Part shown: positions 8,521 through 17,023 of the stretch, one piece after another
Layout: the number at the start of each line of letters is the position of its first letter
How positions within the stretch are numbered: the first letter of the stretch is position 1
NCBI GenBank assembly: GCA_030692365.1
Contig: JAUYCC010000102.1
Coordinates: 1 to 57,693 of the forward strand
Source of the DNA: Pelolinea sp.
Lineage (GTDB): Bacteria > Chloroflexota > Anaerolineae > Anaerolineales > Anaerolineaceae
Direction: 5' to 3'
DNA: 57,693 bases
Translations under genes and position numbers: made by a program
The notes under the pieces: model-generated
Told to the model about the DNA's origin: nothing
The model's database searches: none
What the model saw: only the letters and a program-made list of their open reading frames with translations

Positions 8521-10407
8521 TTATACACCGATCTGTTCGGCAACATCAGGCATGCCGAGATCGATCAGTACTTTTTTAGGGATCAGTCCTTCTTTGGTCC
8601 AGCCTTTTGCTTTGTAATACAGGTCTATCATGTATTCCAACTCCTCATCAGAAGTCACATAACCGGCCGAAGGTCCTTTGGTCATCGGGTCGTGCTTCCA
8701 CCTCCAGGGAAGATCATCATCGCTGCGCTTCCAGCCTTCGCGGATATTAAAGGCTTTCTTGATGGTGTGCGCGCGTTGACCGATCAGGTCAATATCTTCA
8801 TACTGGAAATTCCAGCCGGTGGTGGCGTTGATCAATTGCGCGATGGTCGGCCAGGCACCTGCCCGGTCTGCTTTACCGGTGAAACAGCGGCGAATAAATT
8901 TGCATAATGGTAATGTGTCATACACAGCAGCGTACTCTTCTGCATCTTTGGCATGTTCACCTCTGGTTTCATCAACCTTAAATCGATCAGCAATGCCTTG
9001 GATATCTACATCATAGGCTGAACTGCGATTGTGGCACCCTCCACGCGTGCCAACAGCAGCACCCAGCGAGAAAGTTTTTAATCCACGCGCGTCATAACCT
9101 GGGGCTTCCAGGCCTTTTGAGTTCATCGCCCATTTCCAGGTTTCAGTGCCTCGTTCCTTGTCTATAGTCTGGCTGGCAATGCGCGTTCCTTCGGATAGAA
9201 GTTTGCCGATACCTTCTTTGTCACGGATCATTTCCGCTGTGGTCACGGCTGCCTCGCCATTGCCGAATTTCAACTCAAATCCGTCCGGATACTTTTTGCA
9301 TTTGAAGTCTTCTTTTTTAAAGATGCCTTTTTCAAAGGTTTCCATCGCCCAGGAGATGGTCACACCCGTGGACATGGCATCCATACCGCTTTGGTCAGCA
9401 ATATGAATTAATTGGATTGCGGCATTCATATCGCTGATGCCCAGGTTCGGGCCATTGGCAAACAGGCATTCATATTCAATACCAGTCATTGAGCCTTCCC
9501 AAGGACCTGATTTCACCACCGACATCTGCTCACAGGCAATGGGGCACTGCGCGCATGCAATTGTTTTTACCTTGTGGTGGTCATGCAGATACTCGCCGCT
9601 GATCTTCTCAGCGTCCTCAAAAACGCCCTCCTGAAAATTGCGGGTGGGCAGCAGGCCAAGCTTGTTCATATTCATAACATTGGTCATCGTCCCTAAAATC
9701 CTGTATTTATTTGTAAAGGGTCCCTGCGCTTCTTTGGTGATGTCAAAGGATAATTTATTAAGGGTTTCAGGGTCAGCCACCTGAATGCCGCGCGTGCCGC
9801 GCACCGAAACGGCTTTCAGTTTTTTGGAACCCCACACCGCGCCGTGGCCGGTGCGACCGGCCTGGCGGCCATCGTTGGTCACGTTGGCGAAGCGCACCAT
9901 GTTCTCACCGGAAGGGCCGATGGTCGCGGAACGCACCTGGTCATCCGCCAAATCTTCGCGAATCGCTTCCTCGGTGGCATAGGTTCCCTTGCCCATCAGT
10001 TTGGTCGCGTCGCGGAACTCCACGCGGTCGTCGTCAATGAAAACGTTCACCCATTTCTCGCTGGCGCCGTGGATCACCACCCCGTCCCAGTTGGCACGTT
10101 TGAGCGCGATGGTGAACCAGGAGCCTGAAAGGCTGTCGCCAATAAATCCCGTCAATGGGGACTTGGAAGCCAGCCCGTATTTGCCGCCCACAGGTACCGG
10201 GGTGCCGGCAAAAATGCCGTTCGCGATACACACTGGGTTATCCGGGGAATAGGCATCGCAGCCGGGTTTAATATTCTCCCAGCATAGGCGGGTGGCCATG
10301 GAAACACCTCCAATCCAGGTCTTGTACCAATCCTCGGGTTTATCTTCCACCCAGGTCTTGCGTTCAGTCAGGTCAATATGCAGGATCTTACCGCTGTAAC
10401 CGAACAT
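8521..10407 (-). CDS. aor: tungsten-dependent aldehyde:ferredoxin oxidoreductase (AOR family)
   Basis: A 628-residue catalytic subunit expected to bind a bis-pterin tungsten cofactor and one [4Fe-4S] cluster. The AOR opening (YSGKILHIDLTERK), the cofactor-binding segment GRTGHGAVWGSKKLKAV near residue 184, the cluster motif CAQCPIAC near 285-292 and the distant fourth cysteine (LPLCKFI, near 508) are all present. Length is typical of AOR (600-650). Members oxidise aldehydes to acids with ferredoxin or, in complexes such as BamB, reduce aromatic CoA esters; the substrate cannot be told from sequence. It is encoded between a MoaD-like gene and its ferredoxin, at the head of the Hdr-hydrogenase operon. 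This suggests the reverse, H2-driven reaction or H2-evolving aldehyde oxidation. Confidence 0.93.
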   Translation of the reverse strand: MFGYSGKILHIDLTERKTWVEDKPEDWYKTWIGGVSMATRLCWENIKPGCDAYSPDNPVCIANGIFAGTPVPVGGKYGLASKSPLTGFIGDSLSGSWFTIALKRANWDGVVIHGASEKWVNVFIDDDRVEFRDATKLMGKGTYATEEAIREDLADDQVRSATIGPSGENMVRFANVTNDGRQAGRTGHGAVWGSKKLKAVSVRGTRGIQVADPETLNKLSFDITKEAQGPFTNKYRILGTMTNVMNMNKLGLLPTRNFQEGVFEDAEKISGEYLHDHHKVKTIACAQCPIACEQMSVVKSGPWEGSMTGIEYECLFANGPNLGISDMNAAIQLIHIADQSGMDAMSTGVTISWAMETFEKGIFKKEDFKCKKYPDGFELKFGNGEAAVTTAEMIRDKEGIGKLLSEGTRIASQTIDKERGTETWKWAMNSKGLEAPGYDARGLKTFSLGAAVGTRGGCHNRSSAYDVDIQGIADRFKVDETRGEHAKDAEEYAAVYDTLPLCKFIRRCFTGKADRAGAWPTIAQLINATTGWNFQYEDIDLIGQRAHTIKKAFNIREGWKRSDDDLPWRWKHDPMTKGPSAGYVTSDEELEYMIDLYYKAKGWTKEGLIPKKVLIDLGMPDVAEQIGV

Positions 10408-10449
10408 TATTTTCTCTCCTTATAGAAGGATTATGATAAATGACCGGCG

Positions 10450-10743
10450 TTATCCGCCGGATAATAAAGACAGCAGGATCAGTTTGTCACCGTCGTTGGG
10501 CTGAAAGGCCGTATCGGATTCATGGATGATCCTTTGGCCGTTTACGCTGAACACATTGGTCGGGATGAGCGCCTTGCCGTCTTTCTCAATGATCTGCCCA
10601 AGCAGCTGGGGAAATTTTTTCCCGAGCGCCGCCACCACATCCACGATGCTGGCGCCTTTTTTCAGGTTAAGCGAAAACTCGGATTGCCCGGTCAAAACCC
10701 GGGAAATGGCAGAGAACTCCACGAACACCTGAATGGTTTCCAT
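10450..10743 (-). CDS. MoaD/ThiS-like small sulfur carrier
   Basis: A 97-residue beta-grasp protein with the family's required C-terminal Gly-Gly (LLSLLSGG), the residue pair that is adenylated and thiocarboxylated. FVEFSAISRVL at the start and SVNGQ near residue 68 fit MoaD-like folds. It is the first gene of the AOR operon, where MoaD homologues are often found, and probably supplies sulfur for the pterin cofactor of the tungsten enzyme. Its exact substrate is inferred from context. It lies 42 bases upstream of the AOR gene. Confidence 0.8.
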   Translation of the reverse strand: METIQVFVEFSAISRVLTGQSEFSLNLKKGASIVDVVAALGKKFPQLLGQIIEKDGKALIPTNVFSVNGQRIIHESDTAFQPNDGDKLILLSLLSGG

Positions 10744-10787
10744 TTGATTATTTTAGTAAAAATTAATTCCCTTGCTAAGTGACTATC

Positions 10788-10839
10788 CGCGCAATTGGCG
10801 CGTAATTTTACCCATGAAATTATAATATAGGAAGTTCCT
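10788..10839 (-). promoter_or_regulatory. candidate promoter and operator region of the AOR-hydrogenase operon
   Basis: On the minus strand a perfect TATAAT sits at 10824-10819, about 75 bases before the first gene. No good -35 box precedes it. Instead a perfect palindrome (AGGAAGTTCCT, 10829-10839) covers the spacer, as might suit an activator or repressor. Downstream of the -10, an inverted repeat (CGCGC, AATTG, GCGCG; 10788-10802) would lie in the leader RNA. The elements are visible; their function is inferred. Confidence 0.4.
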
Positions 10840-10911
10840 GGGGGAGAAGTAAATCATTGCCATGCCTGTACGATTTATTAATCGCATAATTCAGGCATAT
10901 TTTATCATAAT

Positions 10912-11580
10912 TCAACCGCGTTGACCGAAGAGCAACGTACCGATGCGCACCATGGTTGCCCCCTCCTCGACTGCCACCCGGTAGCTGCCGCTCATGCCCA
11001 TCGAAAGCACGCGCACATCACCATTGGGCAGGTTTGCTTTTCGTAATTGCTCAAAGAGTTCGCGCGTTTTTCTAAAATACGGCCGCGCCAGTTCCGCCTC
11101 CCCACTCAACGGGCCCATGGTCATCAGCCCCGCCAACTGCAGGTGGGGTAAATCGCTGACCGCTTCTGCCAGCGGACCCACCTCCTGCGGTATAACGCCG
11201 GTCTTGTTATCCTCCGCTCCGCTGTTGACCTCAATTAAGACCTCAATGGTCTTGCCCAGTTCGGCGCAGCGTTTTTCCAGCTCATTGGCCAGCCGGATGG
11301 AATCCAGCGATTCGATCATGTCAAACAGTTCAACCGCGCTGCCCGCCTTGTTGCGTTGCAAATGCCCGATCATGTGCCAGGTGGCCTTGAAATTTGCAGC
11401 CGTGATCATGGCTTGCGCTTCCTGAACATAATTGTGGCCAAAATAGCGGATACCCCCCGCAAAAGCGGCCTGTACTTCCTCAACCGTGCGGGTCTTGGCC
11501 GCGGCCAATAGAGTCACATGTGAGGGAAGTGTTTTGAGTAAATATTCCGCATTCCTTTTGATCTTGTCCAATGATTCCAT
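10912..11580 (-). CDS. yggS: YggS family pyridoxal-phosphate homeostasis protein
   Basis: A 222-residue PLP-binding protein, TIM-barrel family III without its own catalytic domain. The PLP lysine is in LLAAAKTRT near residue 28, and FGHNYVQEA, WHMIGHLQRNK, LIEVNSGAEDNKTG, GLMTMGP, LSMGMSGSYRVAVEEGATMVRIGTLLFG are the usual family motifs. The family buffers PLP and amino-acid pools. It is a full-length gene on the same strand as the AOR operon but ends about 110 bases before the operon promoter, so it is probably separate. Confidence 0.93.
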   Translation of the reverse strand: MESLDKIKRNAEYLLKTLPSHVTLLAAAKTRTVEEVQAAFAGGIRYFGHNYVQEAQAMITAANFKATWHMIGHLQRNKAGSAVELFDMIESLDSIRLANELEKRCAELGKTIEVLIEVNSGAEDNKTGVIPQEVGPLAEAVSDLPHLQLAGLMTMGPLSGEAELARPYFRKTRELFEQLRKANLPNGDVRVLSMGMSGSYRVAVEEGATMVRIGTLLFGQRG

Positions 11581-11670
11581 TCTTCTTCCATTTTAACCCA
11601 CGCTCAATTTATGGATCAGGGAAACTATCAAAGGTTTTTTTAGGAATTTAACGGGTAAAAGCCATCTGGC

Positions 11671-12348
11671 TTAACCAATCCACAGAAAGTAAAAACCAAC
11701 CAGGATAATAATCACACCGCTTGCTTTTTCCAGTTTATCTGACCATTTGCCAAAAGTCCGCATGCTTTTCAAAGCCCCGGCGAAAGTCCCGGCCAAAACA
11801 ATTGGCACACCTCTTCCAAGCGCGTAGACCAATAATAAAACTGCACCATAAATCATGCTTTCTTTTTGGGCCATTACAAAAGTTAAAATGGCTGCCAAAA
11901 CCGGTGTGGCGCATTGGGATGCAACCAAGCCGGAAATCAAGCCTAATAAAAGCGCGCCCAATAATCCTTTGGTTTTAATTTTTTCCCTAAAACCTCCTAA
12001 CCAGTAAGGGGAATTAATATGGACCACCCCCAACATCTGTAAACCGATAATAAAACAGATTAATGCAACCAGGTAATACCAAACACGTGTGCTTCCACCT
12101 AATAATCCGCCAAGCAGGGAAGCAATAATGCCTAAAATCATGAAAGTAATAGCCAACCCGATTGCGAAAACCAGGGATATTTCAAATGCCTTGCGCCGAG
12201 GTAAATTTGTAGACCCTCCTACGTACCCGATAATAAGTGGGATCATGGCGGCATTGCAGGGGCCGAGGCTGGTAATTAATCCGCCAAAGAAGACAAAAAG
12301 ATAACCAATAAAGGATGTGGGGGTCAACAAAGTTGGGTCAAGATTCAT
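11671..12348 (-). CDS. ccdA: CcdA-type thiol-disulfide membrane transporter
   Basis: A 225-residue integral membrane protein with about six hydrophobic segments, the DsbD transmembrane domain alone. Both key cysteines are in conserved places: LITSLGPCNAAMIPLI in the first helix and LVASQCATPVLAAILTF in the fourth. It should pass reducing power from cytoplasmic thioredoxin to extracytoplasmic thiol proteins. Its ATG directly overlaps the stop of the thioredoxin-like gene upstream, so the two form one unit. It is the first of two CcdA-containing modules that flank the arsR-controlled clusters here. Confidence 0.9.
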   Translation of the reverse strand: MNLDPTLLTPTSFIGYLFVFFGGLITSLGPCNAAMIPLIIGYVGGSTNLPRRKAFEISLVFAIGLAITFMILGIIASLLGGLLGGSTRVWYYLVALICFIIGLQMLGVVHINSPYWLGGFREKIKTKGLLGALLLGLISGLVASQCATPVLAAILTFVMAQKESMIYGAVLLLVYALGRGVPIVLAGTFAGALKSMRTFGKWSDKLEKASGVIIILVGFYFLWIG

Positions 12349-12818
12349 TATTGTTTTCCTGCTAACTTGTCTAACGCATCATGAAGTTGAGCAGCCGACA
12401 TAAGTCCTATTGACTGAATAACCTCCCCGGATTCATTAATAAATACCTGGGTGGGAATTGAATGAATATCTGCCCGTATCAATAGATTCTTATTTAGTTC
12501 ATCATAAACATTGATATCCACTAATGAAACCTTATCCTTATACTCCGGGTAAACCTCATTGACTATTTCGATCATTTCAAGGCATAGATGGCAGTTATTT
12601 GAATGGAAAAAAGCGAAAACAAGTTCTTTCTCCTGCAACAAGCGGTCGAATCTTGCTTCAGGTAGTTCTTCCGCAACAGGTTCAACTGTTTTTTCAATTG
12701 GAAAATCAGCTGATTTTTTTAGTGTTAAAAGAAGGGTGGCAATTAGAATAATCCCCCCGATCACCAGAAGATTAGGAATCCCGGCCTTTTGTTTATTTTT
12801 CTTATGTGTTCTTGTCAT
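12348..12818 (-). CDS. membrane-anchored thioredoxin-like protein
   Basis: A 156-residue protein with a basic N-terminus, one membrane anchor (LLVIGGIILIATLLLTL, residues 18-34) and an extracytoplasmic thioredoxin domain. The active site is NNCHLC near residue 76, and the cis-proline loop is SIPTQVF. The fold and the coupled ccdA gene indicate an extracytoplasmic reductant whose disulfide is reduced by CcdA. The C-x-x-C pair CHLC is unlike the classical CGPC. Downstream partner proteins are not identified here. Confidence 0.85.
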   Translation of the reverse strand: MTRTHKKNKQKAGIPNLLVIGGIILIATLLLTLKKSADFPIEKTVEPVAEELPEARFDRLLQEKELVFAFFHSNNCHLCLEMIEIVNEVYPEYKDKVSLVDINVYDELNKNLLIRADIHSIPTQVFINESGEVIQSIGLMSAAQLHDALDKLAGKQ

Positions 12819-12962
12819 CAGTCCCTATTTATCTAGAATCATATAAGATTCAAACTTATGAATATGTTTTAAAATTGTACTATAAATTTCTGCGTTCCTT
12901 AAAGAATAACTGTCTTGAAAACACATATCTCCGATTATTTGAAATCTTATAATTCCACCCTC

Positions 12963-13009
12963 TTGAAAAATTATTAAATAAGACATATTATATTCATAAA
13001 ATTGAATAT
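12963..13009 (+). promoter_or_regulatory. promoter and operator of the first arsR gene
   Basis: TTGAAA (12963-12968), a 17-base spacer and TATTAT (12986-12991) form a good promoter for the plus-strand gene. A perfect 7-base inverted repeat (ATATTCA, 6 bases, TGAATAT; 12990-13009) starts inside the -10 box and covers the expected transcription start. That is the usual site for ArsR-family autorepression. The divergent thioredoxin-ccdA pair starts less than 200 bases away and could share the control. Confidence 0.6.
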
Positions 13010-13015
13010 TATTTA

Positions 13016-13396
13016 ATGAATATTCCATCAAACCTCAAAAATAATTACAGAAAATCAGCGAGCTTATTAAGGGTAATCTCACACCCCGTTCGTATGGCGA
13101 TATTAGATATTCTTCTGTCGAATGAGGAGGAGTGCGTTTGCCATATGGAAGCTATTCTAGGGTGCAGACAAGCTTACCTTTCTCAGCATCTGATGACTCT
13201 GCGTGAAGCGGGCATTGTGACTGACCGCCGGGATGGGAGAAATGTTTTCTACCGTGTTGAGAATAATGATTACAAAAAACTGATTTTTGCAGTCAAGAAC
13301 ATAACCGGGCAAAATAATCAGTCCATCTTTTTTGAAGCGCTTGAATGTAATTGTCCAAAATGTGTGCGGAAAATAATTCAAGAAAATCCTGAGTAA
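13016..13396 (+). CDS. ArsR family metal(loid)-responsive repressor
   Basis: A 126-residue winged-helix repressor. LLRVISHPVRMAILDILL is the family's first helix pair, EECVCHME carries the alpha-3 Cys pair (ELCVCDL-type sensor in classical ArsR), and QAYLSQHLMTLREAGIVTDRRDGRNVFYRV is the recognition helix and wing. Two more Cys (CNCPKC) occur near the C-terminus and could add a second metal site. It leads a plus-strand cluster of a ferredoxin, an HdrA-N-like protein, a NifX-like protein and a molybdenum hydroxylase, and probably controls it from the palindrome just upstream. Confidence 0.9.
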   Translation: MNIPSNLKNNYRKSASLLRVISHPVRMAILDILLSNEEECVCHMEAILGCRQAYLSQHLMTLREAGIVTDRRDGRNVFYRVENNDYKKLIFAVKNITGQNNQSIFFEALECNCPKCVRKIIQENPE

Positions 13397-13414
13397 AGGT
13401 TAAGAAGGAGAAAA

Positions 13415-13621
13415 ATGGCAAAAACCTGGTACCCAATCATCAATGAAGATCTTTGTTCACAATGCTATACCTGCTCCAATTTTTGTGAACATGATGTTAT
13501 TGAAGTAGGGGATGACGGTTTTCCTAAAGTTAAAAACCCGGATAACTGTGTTGAGTTTTGCCGCGGTTGTGCAAAAATCTGCCCAACCGAAGCGATCACT
13601 TATTTTGGCGATACAGAATAA
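13415..13621 (+). CDS. 2x[4Fe-4S]-type ferredoxin
   Basis: A 68-residue protein with two cysteine motifs: CSQCYTCSNFC near residue 14 and CVEFCRGCAKICP near 46. The second motif has an altered spacing (CxxxCxxCxxxCP), which occurs in several thiol-reductase-linked ferredoxins. A strong GAAGGAG lies just before the start. It is sandwiched between the ArsR gene and a free-standing HdrA N-domain protein, so it likely supplies electrons to it. Confidence 0.85.
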   Translation: MAKTWYPIINEDLCSQCYTCSNFCEHDVIEVGDDGFPKVKNPDNCVEFCRGCAKICPTEAITYFGDTE

Positions 13622-13641
13622 TCTAATAAAAGGAGATTGGA

Positions 13642-14004
13642 ATGGCTAAAAAAGGTTTATTGTTATGCGTTTGCCAGGGCACCTGCCCTTCTTTTCAGCA
13701 AATGAATATATTTGAAGTGGGTAACGCAATCCGCAGAGAGAAACTGGTTGATTACATCGCAATCCATCCTCAGCTGTGCGCAAAAGATGGAGACAGCTTT
13801 TTATCAACCTTGCTTAAGAACGGCGAGACCGATAATTTATTTGTCGCAGCTTGTGACCCTGAAATGCAGGTGAAAATGTTCCGCGACGCGTTTGATGCCG
13901 CCGGATTTGACAAGACGAAATTAAAGGGCGTGGATATCCGCAATATGAACACCGATCAGGCTGTCCAGGCGATCAAGGATATGATCGCCACTGTGCCCGC
14001 ATAA
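13642..14004 (+). CDS. stand-alone HdrA N-terminal-domain-like protein
   Basis: A 120-residue protein that aligns by eye with the first 130 residues of HdrA in this same window: both start with a Cys-x-Cys block (CVCQGTCPS here, ICHCGSN in HdrA), then a Cys near 50 (PQLCAKDG), then VAACDPEMQVKMFRDAFDAAGFD (VSACSVRMHENTFRGAVAQAGLN in HdrA). It lacks all flavin and ferredoxin parts. The domain may bind an iron-sulfur cluster or a partner subunit. The gene follows the ferredoxin by 20 bases. Role inferred: a small redox adaptor in an arsR-regulated unit. Confidence 0.7.
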   Translation: MAKKGLLLCVCQGTCPSFQQMNIFEVGNAIRREKLVDYIAIHPQLCAKDGDSFLSTLLKNGETDNLFVAACDPEMQVKMFRDAFDAAGFDKTKLKGVDIRNMNTDQAVQAIKDMIATVPA

Positions 14005-14077
14005 AAACTTGTGAGATTAATGGAATGCAGGAGGGCATCTACTTGCTCTCCTGAAAATTTTAACAAGAAGGCGTGAA

Positions 14078-14407
14078 ATGAAAATTGCTGTAAGTTCCAA
14101 AGGCGCTGGATTGGGCGCGTGGATACACCCGGATTTTTTAACCTGCAATTTCATTGTAGTGGTTGATGAATCCAGGGATTTTTTAGTGATTAAAAATCAA
14201 ACCAACCGTCAAAATGAGTCTGATGAAATAACACTTGCGAAAGAATTAATTGATAAAGAAATAGGGTACTTAATCACAGGCAATATTTCGAAAACAATCG
14301 TTGATTTTCTAAAAAGTAATGGTTTAACCGTTTATGTAGCGAATGAAGGTAGCATTCTGGAATTAATTGAACAGGCCGAACAGGGAAGCTTGCCTTTATT
14401 TATATAA
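14078..14407 (+). CDS. NifX/NafY-like (dinitrogenase cofactor-type) domain protein
   Basis: A 109-residue protein beginning MKIAVSSKGAGLGAWIHPDF, the typical start of the NifX/NifB-C family (PF02579). GYLITGNISKTIVDFLKSNGLTVYVANEGS fits the second half, where the domain binds metal clusters or cofactors. No nitrogenase genes are nearby, so it is one of the many family members used in other metal or cofactor handling. It sits just before the molybdenum hydroxylase, so carrying a molybdenum- or selenium-related cofactor is possible. Confidence 0.8.
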   Translation: MKIAVSSKGAGLGAWIHPDFLTCNFIVVVDESRDFLVIKNQTNRQNESDEITLAKELIDKEIGYLITGNISKTIVDFLKSNGLTVYVANEGSILELIEQAEQGSLPLFI

Positions 14408-14530
14408 TACTTCGCTTAAGAAATAGTCTCTAAAAAGGACAGGAATTTAATTTTCAGGAAAAATAATTGATGAAGCAACTAACCATCTTTAATTCACATA
14501 AATGCAGGCGCATTTAAGAAATAAAAGGGG

Positions 14531-16789
14531 ATGAACTATAATATTTTTAATTGTTCAATATTAAGTGAAAATATGGTCGTTGGCCAATCAGTCGAAAAAA
14601 TTGATGCCTTCTCAAAGGTAACAGGAACCGCAAAATACCCGGGGGATCTATCTATGCCCGGGATGTTGTACGCCAAAACCCTTTTTGCCGAAAGGCCTCA
14701 TGCAAAAATTCTAAATATTGATTTGTCTGCTGCGCATTCAATCCCGGGAGTTGTGGCTATCCTGACAGCCAAAGATGTTCCTGTCAATGAATATGGGCTG
14801 CAAAAGCTCGATCAGCCTGTTTTATGCGGTCCCGGATCGGCAAAACCAGGGGCTGATATAGTCCGGTTTGTCGGCGACCAGATTGCATTTATTGTTGCGC
14901 GAACTGAAGATATTGCTGAAAAAGCTAAGAAAGCAATCCGGATAGAGTTTGAAGACCTGCCTGTTATTTCGGATCCAGTTGCCGGTATGCAACCGGATGC
15001 GTTACCGATACATGCCGAATTAAGTAATTCAAACATCTGTGTTCATGACCGCATCCGAAAAGGCAATATTGAAGAAGGTTTTACATCAGCAGATGTGATC
15101 ATTGAAAGCGATTACGCACTCCCATTCCAGGAACATGTCTTTATGGAACCGGAAGCCGGGCTGTCATATATCGATAATGAGGGGCGGGTTACAGTGAGGT
15201 GTGCCGGGCAGTGGACCCATACTGACCGGGAGCAAATCGCGCATGCGTTAAATTTGCCAATTGAGAAGGTAAGAGTCATTTATGATGCGATAGGTGGCGC
15301 GTTTGGCGGGCGCGAAGATATGTCTGTCCAGATTACTCTTGCGTTGGCAGCATGGAAAACCGGCAAACCTGTTAAAACAGTCTGGAGCAGGCGTGAATCC
15401 ATGATAGGCCATGGGAAACGGCATCCCATGACTGTGCACGCCAAGTGGGGAGCGACAAAAGAGGGGAAAATTACTTCTGCGGAGATGAAATTCATCGCGG
15501 ATGCAGGCGCGTATCTATACACAACTAATAAGGTACTTGGCAATACCACCATTGTCTGTACCGGTCCTTATGCGATTCCCAATGTCAATGTAGATACACT
15601 TGGTGTTTATACCAATAATATCCCAACCGCCGCGTTTCGCGGATTTGGAGCGCCCCAGGGGATTTTTGTGGCTGAAATGCAAATGAATAAACTGGCTCAA
15701 GCTTTTGGTATGGACCCGGTTGAATTTCGTATGAAAAATGTATTAAAAACCGGGGACACTTTAAATGTCGGCACAGAACCAATTGATCGCATTTCAGCAG
15801 GCGAGGTTATCGAAGCGGCAGCAACCAAAGCGGGATGGAAAAGAGATGGGGCGCATTGGTTTTCGCCTGTAGTAAATATTTCCTCCTCTCCAAGAAAAGC
15901 TCGCGGAATTGGTTTTGCTGCTGGATTTAAGAATATTGGCTTTAGTTTTGGCTATCAGGAAAATAGCTGGGCAAAAATTGAATTAATTGGTAAAGAAGAG
16001 ATTGAAAAAGCGATTTTATACCAGGCAGGTGCTGATGTTGGACAGGGCGCGCACACTGCCATGGCGCAGATTGCTGCAGATGCTCTAGGAATATCGCTTG
16101 AAAAAGTAGAAATCATTGCATCCGACACAGCATCCTCTGAAAGTTCTGGAAGCGCATCAGCATCCCGTCTTACTTATATGGCTGGCAATGCAGTACTTGG
16201 TGCGGCGAAAGCCGCCATGAAGAAATGGCACGATGAAGAGCGCCCAGCAATTGGGGAGTTTACTTATTTAGCACCAAAAACCACACCGTTTGACGAAAAA
16301 ACAGGGTTTTCCACTCCAAATTTTTGTTATGCTTACGCCGCGGAGGCTGTCGAAGTGGAAGTGGATTTAGATGCTGGCAACGTGAGAATCATTCGGGTTG
16401 TATCTGCAAATGATGTTGGTAAGGCCATAAATCCTAAAATGGTTATTGGTCAGATAGAAGGTGCAATCGTACAAGCGCAAGGGTATGCATTAATGGAAAA
16501 TTTCCTGATGCAAGATGGGAAGGTTCTTACTGATAGCCTAAGTAATTATTTGATACCAACCATAATGGATATTCCGGAAAAAATTGAACCAGTGATACTG
16601 GAATTGCCGGACCCAAATGGTCCTTTGGGAGCCCGTGGTGTAGGCGAACCGCCATTTTTGCCCTTGGCGCCAGCCGTAATCGCTGCGATAAATGATGCAG
16701 CCGGGGTATGGATAAACAATTTACCCGCCAGTTCTGAAAAAGTAGTGGCTGAAATTCATAATAAAAAAATTATTGGGTTTGACTCTTGA
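14531..16789 (+). CDS. molybdenum hydroxylase large subunit (xanthine dehydrogenase family)
   Basis: A 752-residue molybdopterin-binding subunit of the xanthine dehydrogenase/aldehyde oxidoreductase family. Seen: the N-terminal a/b hammerhead domain (VGQSVEKIDAFSKVTGTAKYPGDL), the FGGRED segment, AAFRGFGAPQG, the Gln loop DVGQGAHTAMAQIAADAL, and the catalytic glutamate motif LGARGVGEPPFLP near the end. The usual FAD and [2Fe-2S] subunits are not encoded next to it. ATG 14531 has its AGGGG directly abutting it, so ATG 14573 (MVVGQSVEKID, 738 residues) may be the real start. Inference: with the class V aminotransferase/DUF3343 pair 5 kb away, this could be a selenium-dependent molybdenum hydroxylase. 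Confidence 0.9.
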   Translation: MNYNIFNCSILSENMVVGQSVEKIDAFSKVTGTAKYPGDLSMPGMLYAKTLFAERPHAKILNIDLSAAHSIPGVVAILTAKDVPVNEYGLQKLDQPVLCGPGSAKPGADIVRFVGDQIAFIVARTEDIAEKAKKAIRIEFEDLPVISDPVAGMQPDALPIHAELSNSNICVHDRIRKGNIEEGFTSADVIIESDYALPFQEHVFMEPEAGLSYIDNEGRVTVRCAGQWTHTDREQIAHALNLPIEKVRVIYDAIGGAFGGREDMSVQITLALAAWKTGKPVKTVWSRRESMIGHGKRHPMTVHAKWGATKEGKITSAEMKFIADAGAYLYTTNKVLGNTTIVCTGPYAIPNVNVDTLGVYTNNIPTAAFRGFGAPQGIFVAEMQMNKLAQAFGMDPVEFRMKNVLKTGDTLNVGTEPIDRISAGEVIEAAATKAGWKRDGAHWFSPVVNISSSPRKARGIGFAAGFKNIGFSFGYQENSWAKIELIGKEEIEKAILYQAGADVGQGAHTAMAQIAADALGISLEKVEIIASDTASSESSGSASASRLTYMAGNAVLGAAKAAMKKWHDEERPAIGEFTYLAPKTTPFDEKTGFSTPNFCYAYAAEAVEVEVDLDAGNVRIIRVVSANDVGKAINPKMVIGQIEGAIVQAQGYALMENFLMQDGKVLTDSLSNYLIPTIMDIPEKIEPVILELPDPNGPLGARGVGEPPFLPLAPAVIAAINDAAGVWINNLPASSEKVVAEIHNKKIIGFDS

Positions 16790-16951
16790 AATAGCTTGTG
16801 TTTATATAAAAGATTTATGCTTGAAATTTCAAAGCCCCTTCACCATTGAACAATCGATATTAAAGTGTATTTGTCCTTTCATTCCCACATTCTTTTTCGT
16901 AATGAATCCTGCCCACTCTTTATAAATTAAGTTAATAGGGCATATAAACCC

Positions 16952-17011
16952 TTGACAACAATATTTATCGAGATATAATTCAACAATGTTTGAAATATAT
17001 TCCGGGAATAT
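16952..17011 (+). promoter_or_regulatory. consensus promoter and operator of the arsRDAC cluster
   Basis: A perfect -35 (TTGACA, 16952-16957), a 16-base spacer and a perfect -10 (TATAAT, 16974-16979) precede the second arsR. Between the -10 and the gene lies a perfect inverted repeat (ATATTCC, G, GGAATAT; 16997-17011). A shorter palindrome (TATCGAGATA) is in the spacer. A strong promoter shut by a repressor fits ArsR control. Confidence 0.7.
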
Positions 17012-17023
17012 CGAAAGAAAGAA

